Source of the DNA: an uncultured Bacilli bacterium
Lineage (GTDB): Bacteria > Bacillota_I > Bacilli_A > RF39 > UBA660
Length of the DNA: 50,412 nt
NCBI GenBank assembly: GCA_910587725.1
Contig: CAJUNG010000006.1
Span: 1-50,412, forward strand
Reading direction: 5' to 3'
Shown piece after piece: positions 50,390 through 50,412 of the stretch. The position numbers and the translations under genes are program-made. Every line of letters begins with the position of its first letter. Position 1 is the first letter of the stretch. The notes below the pieces were generated by a model. The model made no database searches. It worked only from the letters and a program-made list of their open reading frames with translations, and was not told the origin of the DNA.

Positions 50390-50412
50390 GAAAATTGGAA
50401 ATTTTTGCAAAT
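50390..50412 (+). repeat. 23-bp repeat, copy 2 (window edge)
   Basis: Exact reverse complement of 37248-37270, in plus orientation. In copy 1 this is the 5' flank of an Rpn-family gene, so another copy of such a gene may begin right of the window. Confidence 0.9.

Noticed and set aside
1..50412. CRISPR arrays, rRNA genes, insertion sequences with terminal repeats, riboswitches
   Set aside because: No regularly spaced repeats, rRNA sequence, IS transposase flanked by inverted repeats, or leader matching a riboswitch class I know was seen.

Overview
The window is a low-GC chromosomal segment from a Firmicutes (Bacillota) bacterium. Gene content fits class Bacilli or a gut relative of it: rpsP-khpA, cdsA-rseP, pcrA/ligA, fmt, rlmN-prpC-pknB-rsgA-rpe, an LCP protein, a LicD protein, TspO and a CotE-type spore coat protein. 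UGA is used as a stop and tryptophan is UGG, so the mycoplasma code is excluded. Sigma-A type promoters with 16-18 bp spacers and strong AGGAGG ribosome sites recur. I cannot name the species from this sequence alone. A CotE homologue suggests that the organism, or a recent ancestor, makes spores.

Layout. (1) 1-10741: a Wzx/Wzy-type surface polysaccharide cluster. It holds an initiating sugar-phosphate transferase, a DUF3048 lipoprotein, five glycosyltransferases, a Wzy-like polymerase, a flippase, a gene remnant and LicD. One glycosyltransferase carries a G9 tract, a candidate phase-variation switch. (2) 10742-12925: an LCP ligase that probably attaches the polymer to the wall, then cotE. 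(3) 13090-17386: rpsP-khpA, a CmpB-family membrane protein on the minus strand, a divergent cdsA, rseP, and an anchored extracellular protein. (4) 17457-22840: tRNA-His followed by an AT-rich island with a large serine recombinase, an alpha/beta hydrolase, a DUF1016/YhcG nuclease-like protein and an ASCH-transglutaminase-like fusion. (5) 23010-32428: a sigma-like protein overlapping an M48 peptidase, a small protein, TspO, PcrA, a nucleotidyltransferase, LigA and a JAMM-motif protein. (6) 32482-37189: two tandem anchored surface proteins with formylglycine-enzyme/C-type-lectin-like ends, and an Rpn/PDDEXK-family gene on the minus strand. (7) 37363-46805: thioredoxin-like protein, fmt, three unknown genes, and rlmN-prpC-pknB-rsgA-rpe. 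(8) 46931-50412: a third anchored surface protein with related architecture, an unknown protein, and the start of what is probably a second Rpn-family locus.

How it works together. The window is rich in cell-envelope functions: polymer assembly and attachment, phospholipid precursor synthesis, regulated intramembrane proteolysis, PASTA kinase/phosphatase signalling, and a family of membrane-anchored display proteins.

The most interesting signals are: the same-length but sharply diverged C-terminal 53 residues of the two tandem surface proteins, where the second copy has codon use unlike its surroundings, resembling a diversity-generating retroelement target; the G9 tract; the recombinase island; and a 23-bp inverted repeat that links the Rpn-type gene at 36.3-37.2 kb to the right edge of the window.
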